This document shows, in pieces, positions 1-4,768 of a stretch of DNA of 10,773 nt (positions within the stretch are counted from its first letter, which is position 1; the number at the start of each line of letters is the position of its first letter). The notes below the pieces were generated by a model that saw nothing but the letters and a program-made list of their open reading frames with translations, was not told where the DNA came from and searched no databases. The position numbers and the translations under genes are program-made. The DNA is from Planctomycetota bacterium (lineage in GTDB: Bacteria > Planctomycetota > Phycisphaerae > WQYP01): positions 1 through 10,773 of the forward strand of contig JAJYGE010000600.1 in NCBI GenBank assembly GCA_021785155.1, read 5' to 3'.

Positions 1-253
1 CTACCGCGGCCAATCGGGTAAGCGTCCAATGTGGTATCAGCCGCCCCGCCCATGCGTCGGCGTCGTTGCGATAATCCCAGGCCCCGCAGGCCATGAGCGT
101 GGAAACTTGTCGCACATCATTATCATCGGTTGTCTGGTTGATAAACGTCGGCAGCATCTGGGCCATAAATGAGTCGCCCTGCACTTCGGCCTGATAAATT
201 GCCTGCAGGGCAATGCGGCGGGAGGCGGAACGTTTTTCGTTGATTAATGTCAC
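1..253 (-). CDS. nusB: Transcription antitermination protein NusB, 3'-truncated by window edge
   Basis: NusB is a small all-helical RNA-binding protein that, with NusE (ribosomal protein S10), binds boxA in rRNA leader transcripts and supports antitermination. Visible here are the first 84 residues. They contain the typical N-terminal helix (SRRIALQAIYQAEV, residues about 11-24) and the pattern W-x-LTRLAAV near residues 76-83, which matches the conserved W..eRla.iDr segment of the family. The remaining part of a usual 130-160 residue protein lies outside the window. The start is a GTG at 253, with AGGA at 260-263 six bases upstream; no ATG fits the family's N-terminus. It lies downstream of ribH on the same strand, 44 bp after the ribH stop, an arrangement common in bacteria. 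The gap contains a perfect palindrome, so nusB expression may depend on read-through of that hairpin. Family assignment is fairly sure; the start is inferred. Confidence 0.85.
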   Translation of the reverse strand, partial: MTLINEKRSASRRIALQAIYQAEVQGDSFMAQMLPTFINQTTDDNDVRQVSTLMACGAWDYRNDADAWAGRLIPHWTLTRLAAV

Positions 254-276
254 AATGATTCCTGTTACGAGTTCCT

Positions 277-318
277 AGTGCCCTGTTCCACCCGTAATTA
301 CGGGTGGAACAGGGCACT
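277..318. repeat. Perfect 42-bp palindrome at the ribH 3' end
   Basis: Two 21-base arms (277-297 and 298-318) are exact reverse complements with no spacer; every pair from 277/318 to 297/298 matches and the next pair (276/319) does not. The arm reads AGTGCCCTGTTCCACCCGTA followed by A. The inner boundary coincides with the ribH stop codon (298-300), so one arm encodes the last six RibH residues plus stop and the other lies in the ribH-nusB gap. There is no T-run in the direction of transcription, so it is not a classical intrinsic terminator, although the transcript would form a very stable hairpin. It could stabilise the ribH mRNA, attenuate nusB, or be an inserted repetitive palindrome. No second copy was seen in the window. 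Confidence 0.9.
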
Positions 319-792
319 TGCCGCCGGTAATTGTTGCAGCACATCCGCAATTTCCATCGCCGCACATGCGGCATTCCAACCGGCATTGCCCATTTTTAAT
401 CCCGCGCGATCCATGGCCTGTTCCACGGTGTCGGCGGTGATAATGCCGAAAATGGCGGGCACGCCGGTGGCTGGGCCGATTTCAGCAATTCCCCGGGCGG
501 CCTGCTGGGCTACATGGTCAAAATGAGTGGTTTGGCCCCTGATAATGCACCCCAGGCAAATGATGGCGGTAAATTTTTCACTGCGCGCCAGACGCGCGGC
601 AACGGTGGGAATCTCAAAACTTCCGGGCACCCAAATTCTGGTGATCTGCTTTTCCGCCGCGCCGTGTCGTACGAATGCGTCGACGGCACCGTCGGCCAAG
701 CGCGCTGTAATTAACCCGTTAAATTCGGCAATCACAACCGCATAATGCTGCTGGGGTTTTACACACAATTGACCACGCACATCTTGGATCAT
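298..792 (-). CDS. ribH: 6,7-dimethyl-8-ribityllumazine synthase
   Basis: RibH condenses 5-amino-6-ribitylamino-uracil with 3,4-dihydroxy-2-butanone 4-phosphate to give 6,7-dimethyl-8-ribityllumazine, the penultimate step of riboflavin synthesis; the enzyme forms cytosolic pentamers or 60-mers. From the chosen start the protein is 164 residues. It shows the family landmarks in order: AEFN (22-25), GSFEIP (57-62), RGQTTHFDHV (85-94) with the active-site His at 90, and ITADTVEQAMDRAG (118-131) with the phosphate-binding Arg at 129. It ends with the usual GNAGWNAACAAMEIADVLQQL helix. The reading frame opens further upstream (ATG at 885 and 798), but ATG 792 has GGAG at 801-804 eight bases ahead and gives a normal-length N-terminus. 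The last nine residues (PAASALFHP) extend past the usual family end; the final six are encoded by one arm of the 42-bp palindrome, suggesting the palindrome altered the C-terminus. nusB follows. Confidence 0.93.
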   Translation of the reverse strand: MIQDVRGQLCVKPQQHYAVVIAEFNGLITARLADGAVDAFVRHGAAEKQITRIWVPGSFEIPTVAARLARSEKFTAIICLGCIIRGQTTHFDHVAQQAARGIAEIGPATGVPAIFGIITADTVEQAMDRAGLKMGNAGWNAACAAMEIADVLQQLPAASALFHP

Positions 793-800
793 AAGCATTG

Positions 801-804
801 CTCC
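801..804 (-). promoter_or_regulatory. Ribosome binding site deciding the ribH start
   Basis: On the minus strand the sequence reads GGAG, then eight bases, then ATG at 792. The in-frame ATG at 798 would leave only two bases after GGAG, so 792 is preferred. Confidence 0.6.
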
Positions 805-820
805 GCCAAACAAGCCTATG

Positions 821-850
821 AGTGTAGCGGTTTGCTGCCGGAGAATCCAA
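821..850 (-). promoter_or_regulatory. Possible ribH promoter
   Basis: On the minus strand TTGGAT (845-850) is followed after 18 bases by TACACT (821-826), a fair sigma70-type -10 with a weak -35. Initiation would fall near 815, leaving a leader of about 23 nt before ATG 792. It lies between the mobile-like repeat copy A and ribH, so it would let ribH be transcribed independently of the PEP-CTERM gene upstream. Based on consensus matching only. Confidence 0.3.
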
Positions 851-873
851 CGACAGCGCGGAGTGGCGATTAC

Positions 874-1007
874 GTAACCGTTCACGGGCGGGGCTTTATC
901 CCATCGCCTTTTTTTGTGGTGCGGACTTACTTGTCTGCCGAAGTAACCGATGCAGGTAAGAAAACCTGCACCACAAGTAATTAACCGCCGGCCCGTGAAC
1001 GGTTACC
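874..1007 (-). mobile_element. 133-bp inverted-repeat element, copy A (MITE-like)
   Basis: The ends are a perfect 16-bp inverted repeat: GTAACCGTTCACGGGC at 874-889 and its reverse complement at 991-1006. Inside lies a second, longer imperfect inverted repeat (914-976). The reverse complement of 874-1006 aligns without gaps to 7474-7606 at about 92 of 133 positions. It is flanked by a 7-bp direct repeat CGATTAC at 867-873 and 1008-1014, so the inserted unit may be 874-1007. It has no coding capacity. It sits one base past the stop codon of the PEP-CTERM gene (stop 1016-1018) and about 80 bp upstream of ribH. These are the hallmarks of a small non-autonomous mobile element (MITE- or REP-like), but no transposase is present in the window and the family is not recognised. 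A structured RNA repeat is the alternative. The strand given is relative to copy B. Confidence 0.7.
914..976 (+). repeat. Inner imperfect inverted repeat of copy A
   Basis: TTGTGGTGC (914-922) pairs with GCACCACAA (968-976), and the pairing continues inwards to 938/952. Of 25 facing positions, 19 are Watson-Crick pairs and three more are G-U in the plus-strand RNA, leaving three mismatches and a 13-nt loop. A short competing hairpin, TGCAGGT (951-957) with ACCTGCA (964-970), could form instead of the long arm. A T-run (908-915) precedes it on the plus strand, which corresponds to an A-run after it on the minus strand, so it is not an intrinsic terminator for the minus-strand PEP-CTERM gene. 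Confidence 0.7.
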
Positions 1008-1015
1008 CGATTACT

Positions 1016-1804
1016 TTACCGATGCAATAACTTGCGTCGGCCCGCCAGCAGGCCCAAGGCACCGGCCGCAAAGATGGCCAGCGTAGCCGGTTCCGGAATG
1101 GGGCCTGTGGTGCCAAGAATCAATTGTGCGCCGTCAAAGTATCCGTAGCCACTGCTGCCTGTGGCGTAGAAATTTCCGGAGACCGTTCCGGTCCCTGTGT
1201 TGCCGGTGAAGGTCACGTAGTTGTCATTGGAAATAAATGAAGAATCATCCAATGGGCTGGTATTGGTGGCCGTGGCTTGATTCGCGCCGATGGCAAATTG
1301 CGTTGAGCCGTTATCACCGGCACCGCCGTTAATGCTGTACAAGTAAAGAGTATATGCCTCATTGGTCGGCAGACCACTGAACGTAAAGGTCCCGGCATCG
1401 CTATTCAGCGCTGATCCGGCCTGAATCCAGTCATTGAGCAGAGCCTGCACATTGAACACCGTTGGAGATGCGGTGCCGCTGGAAGACCCGCCGAATGGGG
1501 TCGTGACGGAAAAGGAGATACCCGAATCCAGATTGCCGGATGAATCATAAACGGTGCTGGCGGAAGCCCCGGTGGTATTGTTGGTCAGATCAATGGGATT
1601 CCAATAAGTTCCAGTATCCGATGTGTACGCACCCAATCCCACATAAGTGGCCACACCCACCGCTCCCGTCGCGGTGTTGCTGGTGCCGTTAATATCAAAA
1701 TTAAGCACAACAGGTTGCGCCTGAATTGCCGCAGATACCAGCAGGCTTACGGCCACACTTGCAACTGCCGATACGATCAATGAACGCACAGTGATACGAT
1801 TCAT
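1016..1804 (-). CDS. PEP-CTERM sorting domain protein (secreted, function unknown)
   Basis: A 262-residue exported protein. Residues 1-29 form a signal peptide (NRITVRSL, then a hydrophobic stretch ending AIQA before QPVV). The C-terminal 27 residues are a textbook PEP-CTERM tail: PEPATLA, the hydrophobic segment IFAAGALGLLAG, and the basic end RRKLLHR. In characterised systems this tail is recognised by an exosortase (EpsH/XrtA type) and the protein is released or anchored at the cell surface, often with exopolysaccharide. The body (30-235) is rich in Gly, Ser, Thr and Asn and has no cysteine. It includes the segment GLGAYTSDTGTYWNPI (about 56-71), which resembles a motif seen in other PEP-CTERM proteins, and a late DGAQLILG strand, suggesting an all-beta fold. 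The start is supported by GGAGGT (1811-1816) seven bases ahead. It is transcribed divergently from another PEP-CTERM gene. No enzymatic motif was seen. Confidence 0.9.
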   Translation of the reverse strand: MNRITVRSLIVSAVASVAVSLLVSAAIQAQPVVLNFDINGTSNTATGAVGVATYVGLGAYTSDTGTYWNPIDLTNNTTGASASTVYDSSGNLDSGISFSVTTPFGGSSSGTASPTVFNVQALLNDWIQAGSALNSDAGTFTFSGLPTNEAYTLYLYSINGGAGDNGSTQFAIGANQATATNTSPLDDSSFISNDNYVTFTGNTGTGTVSGNFYATGSSGYGYFDGAQLILGTTGPIPEPATLAIFAAGALGLLAGRRKLLHR

Positions 1805-1936
1805 GGGATTACCTCCAAAGAAAAAGACACCATTTTTACTATTTTCCGGCGTGGCAATTACAACGTTGCCATCGATTTATTCGCATTGGAAAAATGCTCC
1901 GAGCCGCACCACGTCAGAATGTCCGACAATTAAGTG

Positions 1937-1965
1937 TTCATATCGCCGCGCGATTTCGGTTCCAA
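1937..1965 (-). promoter_or_regulatory. Weak candidate promoter for the left PEP-CTERM gene
   Basis: On the minus strand TTGGAA (1960-1965), a 17-base spacer and TATGAA (1937-1942) give four of six consensus matches in each box. Transcription would start near 1930, about 125 nt upstream of the ATG at 1804. Consensus matching only. Confidence 0.25.
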
Positions 1966-2195
1966 ACTATGGTGCAAACACTCCAACTCCTAAAACTTCT
2001 TAAAGCAGATGATAACGCTTTTTGTTTTGGGACGCAATTATTATGGGGCACAATTTGTTGAATGAGATGTTATTCATTTTTGTGAAAATATAGGGTGATG
2101 GATTATAACCGCTTTCCCGTACATTTACTGGGAAAAGGGGCAATGTTGGCAGATTGCAGGTCCGAAAACAGGCCAATGGCATCCGGGGTCAAATC

Positions 2196-2221
2196 TTGAA
2201 AAATATTCATTATTTTTTCAA
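2196..2221. promoter_or_regulatory. AT-rich inverted repeat upstream of the promoter
   Basis: TTGAAAAATA (2196-2205) is matched, apart from one extra base, by the inverse of TATTTTTTCAA (2211-2221), with a 5-base centre. It ends eight bases before the -35 box at 2230. It could be an UP-element-like AT tract or a regulator binding site; the sequence alone cannot decide. Confidence 0.35.
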
Positions 2222-2229
2222 TTTTTTCC

Positions 2230-2258
2230 TTGACTTCTTGTTGGGGTGCAATTATACT
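2230..2258 (+). promoter_or_regulatory. Sigma70-type promoter of the right PEP-CTERM gene
   Basis: TTGACT (2230-2235) and TATACT (2253-2258) each match the consensus at five of six positions and are exactly 17 bases apart, with AT-rich DNA upstream. Initiation would be near 2265, giving an unusually long leader of about 185 nt before ATG 2450. This is the best promoter match in the window. Confidence 0.65.
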
Positions 2259-2449
2259 GTCTCTCAGTTGGTTAACAGGTTCGGACGGTTTTCGGGAGAC
2301 GGGCTTTGTTTTCCATCTATTTTTGGGTCGGATTTGACCCAGTCGCACGGAGTAAATTTTGAGGATGACCAAAGGTTGTTAGCCCATTGTTGTTGATGAG
2401 CAGGTTTTTGGTTGCCAGAATTTTCACCTTTTTCTCAGGAGAGATAATC

Positions 2450-3187
2450 ATGAAGAAGTCAGCACTATTCGGAATGGCCGCACTTGGTATGGCCGCAGTT
2501 GGTCTGCCGCAGGCGTTCGCAACACCGGTCTTGACGGTTACAACCGGCAGCGGTACCTATACCCATGCATTGACCGATGTATCCGCATACCTTGGTTCCG
2601 GCACTTACGGAATTGGATCACAAACCTTGGACGGCTTTACATGGGGCGGAGTTATTGCCCATGTTGGTGCAACCCAGTTCACGGTTGACGTGAGTTCGGT
2701 TTCAAACAGTAATTCCGGTAATTCCAATGGCATGATTTCATTTGCGGTTACTCAAGATGGGTTTTCAGGAACGGGCATCGCTTCCCTGCAGGCCACGGGG
2801 GGCACGACTGCAACCAATGCGTCTGACCATCAGACAGTAGATTTTAACGGCTCTGCCTACGCTCCCACGACCCCCAATCCAACTCTTCTCGGACAGCAGG
2901 ATTCCGGGGTGATCGGTATGAACTCCGTAGTGCCCGCATCTCCCTCGTCCTCTGTGGCGTTCAGTCCGCTGACTGGGGTTAATCTATCGGGATCAAGCTC
3001 CACCTTGAACCTGACAGACACGTTGACTTTGGAAATGAATCCGGCAACGTACTTGAATGCCGGCAGCTTGACCACCAACCTCAGTGATTCCTCGGTACCC
3101 ACGCCGGAACCCGCCACCTTGGCGATCTTTGCGGTAGGTGGGCTGGCATTGCTGGCTGGCGCTCGTCGGCGTAAGAACAAGGCCTGA
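2450..3187 (+). CDS. PEP-CTERM sorting domain protein (secreted, function unknown)
   Basis: A 245-residue exported protein. It starts MKKSALFG, has a signal peptide to about residue 24 (cleavage after AFA, before TPVL), and ends in a PEP-CTERM tail (PEPATLAIFAVGGLALLAG then ARRRKNKA, residues 219-245). The tail's PEPATLAIFA core is identical to that of the divergent neighbour, so both are probably handled by the same exosortase. The mature body is cysteine-free, rich in Gly, Ser and Thr, and looks all-beta; no enzymatic motif or named domain was recognised, and it does not obviously align with its neighbour outside the two targeting signals. The frame is open further upstream (to 2387), but ATG 2450 has AGGAG (2437-2441) at eight-base spacing and begins an ideal signal peptide. 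A strong promoter with a long leader precedes it and an intrinsic terminator follows, so it is probably monocistronic. Confidence 0.9.
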   Translation: MKKSALFGMAALGMAAVGLPQAFATPVLTVTTGSGTYTHALTDVSAYLGSGTYGIGSQTLDGFTWGGVIAHVGATQFTVDVSSVSNSNSGNSNGMISFAVTQDGFSGTGIASLQATGGTTATNASDHQTVDFNGSAYAPTTPNPTLLGQQDSGVIGMNSVVPASPSSSVAFSPLTGVNLSGSSSTLNLTDTLTLEMNPATYLNAGSLTTNLSDSSVPTPEPATLAIFAVGGLALLAGARRRKNKA

Positions 3188-3218
3188 TTAACTGTGAATT
3201 AAAATTTGGGATATATAT

Positions 3219-3249
3219 AAAACCGCGACTTCATGGTCGCGGTTTTTTT
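3219..3249 (+). terminator. Rho-independent terminator after the PEP-CTERM gene
   Basis: The stem AAAACCGCGAC (3219-3229) with GTCGCGGTTTT (3236-3246) is 11 perfect pairs around a 6-base loop (TTCATG), and a run of seven T covers 3243-3249. It lies 32 bases after the stop codon at 3187. A-runs before the stem are present but shorter, so action is mainly on plus-strand transcripts. Confidence 0.93.
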
Positions 3250-3292
3250 ATGCCCATTGCCAAAATTTTCGCATTCATTATCCCGCCCCTGC

Positions 3293-3325
3293 ATCGGCGG
3301 ATAGGACGATATCCGTTCTTCCGAT
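3293..3325 (+). promoter_or_regulatory. Interrupted stem-loop just upstream of mnmE
   Basis: CGGATA (3298-3303) pairs with TATCCG (3310-3315) around a 6-base loop. The stem continues as ATCGG (3293-3297) with CCGAT (3321-3325) after a one-sided 5-base bulge. It ends 12 bases before the mnmE GTG start, where no clear Shine-Dalgarno sequence is visible. It might modulate initiation or be chance structure. Confidence 0.3.
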
Positions 3326-3337
3326 TAGAATCATCCC

Positions 3338-4690
3338 GTGCATACAGATGACACCATTGCGGCAATCAGTTCACCGCCCGGCCCGGCGCGGCGGGGAATC
3401 ATTCGTTTGTCCGGTGCCATGAGCTGGCCCATGGCGGAAAGTGTCCTGCAACCGCTGTCGGGTACGCGGGCTAATGAATGGATCGATACATGGCTGCTTG
3501 ATCCCGCACTTCCCGCGGGCCTGATCCTGTTCCAATCACCGCGCAGCTTTACGGGACAGGATATTGCGGAACTGCACCTTCCGGGGTCCCCGGCACTGCT
3601 GGCCATGACGCTGGCGAAAATTTTAACCAACGGCGCACGGCAGGCCGAACCCGGTGAATTTTCAGCCCGGGCCTTTCTTCATGGTAAATTGGATCTTACG
3701 GAAGCGGAGGGCATCGCCGCGACTATTTCCGCGCGCAGCACGCATCAATTGCGCGCCGCGACCAGTCTGCGCGAGGGGCGCTTGCACCAATGGGTGACGC
3801 AATATGCCGATCGTGTGGCAGATGTTCTCGCTCTGGTGGAGGCGGGCATTGATTTCAGCGATGAGCCGGGCGTGACATTCATAGCACTGGAGGAATTACA
3901 GCAGCGTCTGGACGCCGTGATATCAGCCGTAAAATCGCTGGAATCTCAGGCCGTAAGCTGGGAAGTTTTATCCGCGCTGCCGACGGTGGTTCTGCTGGGG
4001 CGGCCCAATGTTGGGAAAAGCACGTTACTCAATACCCTTTCCGGGCAGAACCGGGCTATTGTTTCACCCTTTGCCGGAACAACGCGCGATGCCATTGCGG
4101 CGGAAATGTGCCAATCTTCGCGCTCGGTACAATTAATCGATGTGGCCGGTGTTGAATCGACGCACCTGGGCATCTCCGGCCTGATGAATATTGCTCGCCA
4201 ACAGACGCTTTTAAGGGCGGATGTGATTCTGCTGGTCGTTGATCACAACGACACACCACAGACACTCCAACAACTGCTTTCGGAAGTTCCGCTCGCCAAC
4301 GTATGGAAAATTATCGTCCGCGGAAAATCAGACTTACCCGAAGGAATGCATGATGCGCCGTCCGGACTGGCTTTGCCGTGGATTCGTGTTTCCGCCCGAA
4401 ACGGTGCAAATCTCTCCGCGTTGCGCGAGCTTATTTTTAGTTATGCCCACCGTCAGCCACCGCTGGCGGAAGATTGCCTGACGCTCAATGATCGGCATCG
4501 GCAGTTATTGCAGCAGGCGGGTGCAGCCCTGCAAAGAGCCAGAGATATGCTGGCGGCATCAGTTAAATTCCCGGAACTTCTCGCCGCCGACTTGCGCGTC
4601 GCCCTGGATGAACTGGGTGGCATTTCCGGCACCATCAGCAGTGACGATGTGCTGGGGCGAATTTTCGGCAGCTTCTGCATCGGAAAATAA
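3338..4690 (+). CDS. mnmE: tRNA-modification GTPase MnmE, divergent G domain
   Basis: MnmE, with MnmG, installs the 5-carboxymethylaminomethyl group on wobble uridine 34 of certain tRNAs, using a formyl-folate-derived carbon and GTP hydrolysis. The 450-residue length is normal. The N-terminal folate-binding domain shows DTIAAISSPPG (5-15), RSFTGQDIAELH (69-80) and AEPGEFSARAFLHGKLDLTEAEG (103-125). The inserted G domain shows GRPNVGKS (221-228), GTTRD (247-251), DVAG (268-271), GKSD (329-332) and VSARNG (351-356). The C-terminus is the hallmark FCIGK with Cys447. Oddities: the G4 motif is GKSD rather than NKxD; G3 is DVAG instead of DTAG; the region after G3 lacks the conserved acidic stretch that carries the catalytic Glu (Glu282 in E. 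coli); and the usual HGG of the first domain reads LPGS. The start is a GTG at 3338, with an in-frame stop 12 bases upstream leaving no earlier choice. Identity is firm; catalytic competence is uncertain. Confidence 0.93.
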   Translation: MHTDDTIAAISSPPGPARRGIIRLSGAMSWPMAESVLQPLSGTRANEWIDTWLLDPALPAGLILFQSPRSFTGQDIAELHLPGSPALLAMTLAKILTNGARQAEPGEFSARAFLHGKLDLTEAEGIAATISARSTHQLRAATSLREGRLHQWVTQYADRVADVLALVEAGIDFSDEPGVTFIALEELQQRLDAVISAVKSLESQAVSWEVLSALPTVVLLGRPNVGKSTLLNTLSGQNRAIVSPFAGTTRDAIAAEMCQSSRSVQLIDVAGVESTHLGISGLMNIARQQTLLRADVILLVVDHNDTPQTLQQLLSEVPLANVWKIIVRGKSDLPEGMHDAPSGLALPWIRVSARNGANLSALRELIFSYAHRQPPLAEDCLTLNDRHRQLLQQAGAALQRARDMLAASVKFPELLAADLRVALDELGGISGTISSDDVLGRIFGSFCIGK

Positions 4691-4697
4691 AATCAAG

Positions 4698-4746
4698 TTG
4701 ACAATCCGGCCAACTTACGTGATTCTAACGACTTAGGATTTATAAC
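4698..4746 (+). promoter_or_regulatory. Possible hppA promoter elements
   Basis: A perfect -35 hexamer TTGACA (4698-4703) begins eight bases after the mnmE stop. The best-spaced -10 (GATTCT, 4721-4726, 17-base spacer) is poor. A good -10-like TATAAC (4741-4746) lies further on without a matching -35. Either could drive hppA; co-transcription with mnmE across the 78-bp gap is equally possible. Confidence 0.3.
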
Positions 4747-4768
4747 GTTCTGTTTATGGCGGTGGAAG

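Larger units (their letters stand above)
1805..2449. other. Divergent AT-rich regulatory region between two PEP-CTERM genes
   Basis: This 645-bp stretch has no convincing gene: the short frames in it lack ribosome binding sites and recognisable protein features. It is clearly more AT-rich than the flanking genes. It contains candidate promoters for both divergent genes (annotated separately), an AT-rich inverted repeat at 2196-2221 just ahead of the plus-strand -35, a TTTCCC/GGGAAA repeat (2113-2118/2130-2135), and a small TGGGTC/GACCCA hairpin (2324-2341) inside the long leader of the right-hand gene. No recognised riboswitch or small RNA was identified. Confidence 0.6.

Noticed and set aside
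793..885. N-terminal extension of RibH by 31 residues (start at 885 or 798)
   Set aside because: Those starts lack a properly spaced ribosome binding site and would make the protein longer than the family norm; 792 has GGAG at eight bases.
914..976. Inner repeat of copy A as a rho-independent terminator for the left PEP-CTERM gene
   Set aside because: In the direction of that gene the hairpin is followed by an A-run, not a T-run.
277..1006. CRISPR array or homologous repeat relation between the 42-bp palindrome and the 133-bp element
   Set aside because: The sequences are unrelated, there is no regular spacing, and no cas gene is present.
2103..2372. Open frame of 89 codons on the minus strand within the divergent region
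   Set aside because: It has no ribosome binding site or recognisable protein pattern, it runs through the promoter and AT-rich inverted repeat, and its composition matches non-coding DNA.
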